Below, piece by piece: positions 14,273 through 18,021 of a stretch of 18,021 bases of DNA. The stretch spans positions 1 through 18,021 of the forward strand of contig CADBLV010000053.1 of the NCBI GenBank assembly GCA_902795555.1, written 5' to 3'. Each line of letters opens with the position of its first letter. Position 1 is the stretch's first letter. The position numbers and the translations under genes are program-made. Origin of the DNA: an uncultured Eubacteriales bacterium (GTDB lineage: Bacteria > Bacillota_A > Clostridia > Christensenellales > Aristaeellaceae). The notes below the pieces were generated by a model that was given only the letters and a program-made list of their open reading frames with translations, searched no databases and was not told where the DNA came from.

Positions 14273-15004
14273 ATGGGAGCAATCTGGAAACGGGAGATGC
14301 AGAATTATTATCTGACCTCCATCGGCTACGTGTTCATGGGCATCTTTCTGCTGGTGGGCGGCGTGATGTTCTTTCTGGGAAATATTATGAACATGACCCC
14401 CTCAGTCGCCACGCTGCTGGGAAATCTGAATTATCTTTTCATGCTGGTGGTTCCGATTCTGACCATGCGGCTTCTAAGCGAGGAAAAGCGAACGAAAACG
14501 GATCAGCTGCTGATCACCTCGCCCAGGAGCATCTGGGATATCGTGCTCGGGAAATTCCTGGCCGCGGTGACAGTGGTGCTGCTGACAACCTGCTGCACGC
14601 TGATCTATGTGGCGCTGATGAGCCGGTATACCGACCGGATGTATCCGGCGGCGATTGCCTGCAACTATCTGGGATTCCTGCTGCTGAGTCAGTGCTATGT
14701 GGCCATCGGCATCCTGATGAGCGCGCTGACGGAAAGCCAGGTCTCCGCGGCGGTGATGACCCTCGGCGTCAATGTGCTGCTGGAGATTCTGGAAAGCGTG
14801 TTTTCTTCCGCGTCCTTTACGCTGCCGGGGGCGCTGAGCTTTCTGCGGCCGGTGCTGTCCTGGTTCAGCCTGTACTCCCGGTATAACCAGTTCGCGGCGG
14901 GAAGGCTGAGCTTTGCCAATATTCTGTATTACCTGTCCTTCAGCGGACTGATGCTGTTCCTGGCGGTCCGGGTGATCGACCGGAGACGTTGGAGCGAGGG
15001 GTGA
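14273..15004 (+). CDS. ABC-2 family permease (GldF-like)
   Basis: A 243-aa membrane protein with about six spans. It begins IWKREMQNYYLTSIGYVFMGIF, the standard opening of GldF/NosY-like permeases, and has the RLLSEEKRTKTDQLLITSPRS loop that follows the second span in this family. GGAGG lies just before the ATG, overlapping the end of the ATPase gene. It should pair with the ATPase encoded upstream and the GldG-like protein downstream as the membrane channel. Confidence 0.92.
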   Translation: MGAIWKREMQNYYLTSIGYVFMGIFLLVGGVMFFLGNIMNMTPSVATLLGNLNYLFMLVVPILTMRLLSEEKRTKTDQLLITSPRSIWDIVLGKFLAAVTVVLLTTCCTLIYVALMSRYTDRMYPAAIACNYLGFLLLSQCYVAIGILMSALTESQVSAAVMTLGVNVLLEILESVFSSASFTLPGALSFLRPVLSWFSLYSRYNQFAAGRLSFANILYYLSFSGLMLFLAVRVIDRRRWSEG

Positions 15005-15009
15005 GCAAA

Positions 15010-16482
15010 ATGAGCGAGAAAGAAAAGAAGAAAAACAGCTTTTTTTCCCGGTTCAACCGCCGGAAATATCGTTACGGACGGCTGGCCGTCCTCCTGACGG
15101 CGGCTGTGTTCGCGATCGTGATCCTGCTGAATGTCGCGGTGAGCCGACTGGAACAGACCCACGCCTGGGCCATCGACCTGAACGGCCTGAAGGCAACGGA
15201 ATTTGACCAGGTCACGCTGGACGTGCTGAAGCTGGTTGAGGAAGACGTCCATCTCTACACGGTCTATCAATCCTCGACAGAGAGTCCGCTGCGCGTACAG
15301 GTAAACAGCATCCTGGAAAAATATCATGCGCTGAATCATCACATCCAGGTGGAAAACATCGACCCGGTCACCGACCCGAGCCGGATCACCCGGCTGGCCG
15401 GAGAGAAGGAACTCGCCGAAGGCGCGGTGATCATCGCCGACGCGGACGAACGCCGGATCCGGATCTACAATCAGGATGAATACTTCGGAACAACCACCTA
15501 TGGGAATTATCATTTCACCTATCTGTATCTGGAAAAGTTTATCACCCGGGCGCTGGTGTATGTAACCAGCAAGGAAACCCCGCATGTCTACTTCCTGACA
15601 GGGCACGGAGAGGTCCCCCTGAGCGCCTGCAGCATGCTGTCCCAGTCCCTGGAAACACGGAATTATGAAACCGCTTCCCTGGATCTTTCCTCCCAGGCGG
15701 ACAGCCTGAAGCAGAATGACGCCCTGGTGATCATCAACCCCGCCAGAGACCTGACGGACGAAGAAGCGGGCTTCCTGAAAGGCTGGCTCGCCGCCGGAGG
15801 GCGGATGATGGTTTCCCTGAACTATCAGGTGAAGACGGAATCCCTGCCGAACCTGATCCGGATTCTGGATTATTATCAGCTGTCCTACGGGGAAGGCGTG
15901 ATTCAGGAAAACGAGAATGAAACGGAACGGTACTGGAACGGAAATCCCCTGTATCTGGTTCCGGTGATCGATCAGGAGCATGAGATCACCAAACGGCTGA
16001 TCGAGATCGGCTCGACCAACCTGATCATTCCCCAGGCCCGGCCGATCAATCCGGTGCTGCTGCCGGAAAGCGGAACGGTATACACCCGGCTGCTGACCAC
16101 CTCGGACCGGGCGGTCGTCGTGAACGGGGCGGAAAAAGGAGATCTCGGAACGCAGACGCTGGCGCTGGCCATGCTGGACGCGGATCAGAACATGGAAAAG
16201 GAAAAGGATATCCGGATCATCCTGCTGGGTTCCGATTATCTGCTGGCGGATTCCAATCTGCTGTATTACTGCTACGATCTGAATTTCACCGTCACCGCGA
16301 TTGACTGGCTGATCAACAGCGAAAGCACGGTGGACGTATCCAGCAAGGTCATGACCAACTCAACCCTGGCGATTCCCGACAGCCAGACAGCCATCCGCTT
16401 CGGAATCATCGCCATCGGCGTGATGCCGCTGTGCGTGCTGATTGCCGGAATCATCGTCTGGCGCAGAAGGAGGCGGCTGTGA
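15010..16482 (+). CDS. GldG-like ABC transporter auxiliary membrane protein
   Basis: A 490-aa protein with one N-terminal span (24-44) after a basic leader, a large extracytoplasmic region, and a second span at 464-484 followed by RRRRR. The external part carries HVYFLTGHGE (192-201), a hallmark of the GldG/ABC-auxiliary family, and IIINPARDLTDEEAGFLKGWLAAGGRMMVSL-like sequence typical of its Rossmann-like domain. The ATG at 15010 is preferred, with GAGGGG 8 bases upstream. An earlier GTG (15001) and TTG (14989) in frame overlap the permease end. It is thought to assist the permease in handling an extracellular substrate; what it moves is unknown. Confidence 0.88.
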   Translation: MSEKEKKKNSFFSRFNRRKYRYGRLAVLLTAAVFAIVILLNVAVSRLEQTHAWAIDLNGLKATEFDQVTLDVLKLVEEDVHLYTVYQSSTESPLRVQVNSILEKYHALNHHIQVENIDPVTDPSRITRLAGEKELAEGAVIIADADERRIRIYNQDEYFGTTTYGNYHFTYLYLEKFITRALVYVTSKETPHVYFLTGHGEVPLSACSMLSQSLETRNYETASLDLSSQADSLKQNDALVIINPARDLTDEEAGFLKGWLAAGGRMMVSLNYQVKTESLPNLIRILDYYQLSYGEGVIQENENETERYWNGNPLYLVPVIDQEHEITKRLIEIGSTNLIIPQARPINPVLLPESGTVYTRLLTTSDRAVVVNGAEKGDLGTQTLALAMLDADQNMEKEKDIRIILLGSDYLLADSNLLYYCYDLNFTVTAIDWLINSESTVDVSSKVMTNSTLAIPDSQTAIRFGIIAIGVMPLCVLIAGIIVWRRRRRL

Positions 16483-18014
16483 TGGATCCCGAACGGAAGC
16501 TGGCGTCATCGGAGGAATTAAAAGGCCGGAAGCAAAGTCGCGGGACGAAAGGGCAGCAAGCCGACGGACGCCGCGGGCTCATCCCGGCGGTGGTTCTGCT
16601 TGCTGCCCTGGCCCTGGCCGTAGCCATCTATCTGATCAGCGGGCAGGCCCGCCCCGCAACCCCCAACCCGACGGAACCGCCGGCCGCGGAGGCAAAGACC
16701 GAATCGGTGCGGCTGATCGAACGGAGCCGGGACCAGGTGGCAGAGGTAACCATCGCCGCGGGCGGTGAAGAATATACCGTCGTAAACGGCCGGGCCGCCG
16801 GAAAACACGAGCTGAAGGATCAGCCTTATTTCACGCTGGATCAGAGCAAAGCGGACGCGATCATCGGATGCGCCGCGAACCTGACCGCGAACCGTCTGGT
16901 AACCGATCATGCGGAAAACCTGGCCTCTTACGGCCTGGATTCGCCTGGAAGCCGGGTGACCATGACCTATACGGACGGCACGAAAAGCGTGTGGCTGGTG
17001 GGAAACCGGGCGCCGACCTCCACAGCCTCCTATTTCGCCGAAGAAGGCTCCCCCGCGGTTTACCTGCTTTACGCTTCCGCGGCGGAGAGCCTGTCCGCCC
17101 CTCGAAATACCCTGCATACGCTGAAGATGCCCGGCACCCTGGATGCGAAGCTGATCCGCGGGATGATCATTGAGAGCCATGAGCGGGACACCGTGGAGAT
17201 CGGCTATTCGGAAGAAGGCGCACAAGACAAGGGCTACAGCGTGTCCGCCCTGCGGCTGAAACAGCCCTTCTATTACACCGCCAATGTGGAACGGGCCTCC
17301 GAAATGTTCAACGGCGTCGCATCCCTGTCTCTCGGCGGCTACGCGGGCGAAGTCGGAGAGCTGGCGGACACCGGGCTGGAAAACGGGGGAAGCGTTTTCT
17401 GTCTCACGGTTCGGCAGGCTCGGACCGCGGAAAACCTGAATGATCTGGAAACCTTTGTCTTCCGGATCGGCCGGCGAACCGCGGACGGCAGGCAGGTATA
17501 TCTTCGGATTGACGAAACGGACGCCGTTTATCTGACTGACGCCTCGGCTGTAGCTTTTCTGGAAAACGCAACGCCGGCCTACCTGGTGGATCAGTTTACC
17601 AATCTGATCTATATCAACGCCGTAAACAGCCTCCGGATCACCGCCGGGGAAGAAAGCTGGCTTCTGGAAATCCGGCACGGAGAAACCGTGAAGGATAAGG
17701 ATGTTTTCCTCTTTAACGGGGAAACGGTTCGGGATGAAAAGGAATTCCGGAAGCTGTATCAGCAGATCGTCGGCCTCACCAGCTCCAGAATCAGCACGGA
17801 CTACCGTCTGGAAGGGGAAGCGCTGCTCTCGGTTCGCTACGGGCTGGATGTCGATCCCGGAGAGCTGCTGATTGAATATCTCCCCTATGACGAAGATTAC
17901 TGCGCCCTGCGCAGGGACGGGCTGACCCTTTTCCTGGTCAAGAAGGATCAGGTGGAAGGACTTCGGGAGGCGCTGGAGCGCTTCGGCGATTCACGCGAAA
18001 ACGGAGAAAAGTAG
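16482..18014 (+). CDS. DUF4340 domain-containing protein
   Basis: A 510-aa protein, the usual fourth member of Gld-like modules. A basic N-terminus is followed by one membrane span (33-53) and a Pro-rich linker (ARPATPNPTEPPAAEA). Then come repeated beta-rich domains with the DUF4340 pattern: RSRDQVAEVTI, NLTANRLVTDHAENLASYGLDSP, WLVGNRAPTSTASYF. Most of the protein should lie outside the membrane. AAGGAGG (16467-16473) is 8 bases before the ATG, and the ATG shares one base with the TGA of the preceding gene, so translation is coupled. An in-frame GTG at 16431 is rejected. The gene ends with TAG TAG close to the window end. Function is unknown; a role as an extracellular subunit of the transporter is inferred from constant co-occurrence. 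Confidence 0.88.
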   Translation: MDPERKLASSEELKGRKQSRGTKGQQADGRRGLIPAVVLLAALALAVAIYLISGQARPATPNPTEPPAAEAKTESVRLIERSRDQVAEVTIAAGGEEYTVVNGRAAGKHELKDQPYFTLDQSKADAIIGCAANLTANRLVTDHAENLASYGLDSPGSRVTMTYTDGTKSVWLVGNRAPTSTASYFAEEGSPAVYLLYASAAESLSAPRNTLHTLKMPGTLDAKLIRGMIIESHERDTVEIGYSEEGAQDKGYSVSALRLKQPFYYTANVERASEMFNGVASLSLGGYAGEVGELADTGLENGGSVFCLTVRQARTAENLNDLETFVFRIGRRTADGRQVYLRIDETDAVYLTDASAVAFLENATPAYLVDQFTNLIYINAVNSLRITAGEESWLLEIRHGETVKDKDVFLFNGETVRDEKEFRKLYQQIVGLTSSRISTDYRLEGEALLSVRYGLDVDPGELLIEYLPYDEDYCALRRDGLTLFLVKKDQVEGLREALERFGDSRENGEK

Positions 18015-18021
18015 TAGAAAA

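Noticed and set aside
14929..15981. 350-codon minus-strand frame
   Set aside because: Antisense to the GldG-like gene; low-complexity shadow composition.
16518..17678. 386-codon minus-strand frame
   Set aside because: Shadow of the DUF4340 gene; no start signal or motif.

Overview
The window looks like a chromosomal segment of an anaerobic Firmicute (Bacillota), class Clostridia, probably gut- or rumen-associated. The grounds are strong GGAGG-type ribosome binding sites, the families present (DUF4143 ATPase, ADP-ribosylglycohydrolase, TetR-ABC cassette, sensor-type GGDEF protein, Gld-like ABC export module with DUF4340), and familiar clostridial protein textures. This placement is inference from family content; no rRNA, tRNA or other taxonomic marker is present. 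Bases 1-5900 are visibly more AT-rich and mosaic (accessory genes, repeats, gene remnants). Bases 8800-18021 are GC-richer, with long well-packed operons.

Layout. 1-590: no convincing gene, then a dense nest of palindromes and TATAAT boxes that forms the promoter of a DUF4143-type AAA ATPase (591-1862). 2058-2465: a small hypothetical protein preceded by a hairpin. 2594-4039 (minus): an acidic, repeat-bearing hypothetical protein whose N-terminus resembles the front of IS1634/IS4-type transposases. 4332-4568: a short protein that looks like the detached tail of an Rpn-type PD-(D/E)XK protein, with its own good promoter. 4662-5492: ADP-ribosylglycohydrolase, followed by a 113-aa hypothetical protein (5573-5914).

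5984-8268 (minus) is a three-gene operon, TetR regulator - ABC ATPase - ABC-2 permease, with a palindromic operator embracing the promoter. A small ORF (8427-8621) and a strong bidirectional terminator (8651-8691) follow. 8814-10514 (minus) encodes an acyl-activating AMP ligase and a free-standing acyl carrier protein. They are divergent from an N-acyl-D-amino-acid deacylase-type amidohydrolase (10886-12433). Tail-to-tail with the deacylase is an N-terminally truncated GGDEF protein (12435-13079, coding-like up to about 13202), probably a remnant.

13324-18014 is a classic four-gene Gld-like ABC export module: ATPase, permease, GldG-like auxiliary membrane protein and DUF4340 protein. The genes are tightly coupled and driven by a near-consensus TTGACA/GATAAT promoter.

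I did not find a clear-cut undescribed system. The most noteworthy items are the nested palindromic promoter of the DUF4143 ATPase, the self-contained TetR operator/promoter, the orphan ligase-ACP pair facing a D-aminoacylase, the broken GGDEF gene next to a short direct repeat, and the orphan Rpn tail with an intact promoter.
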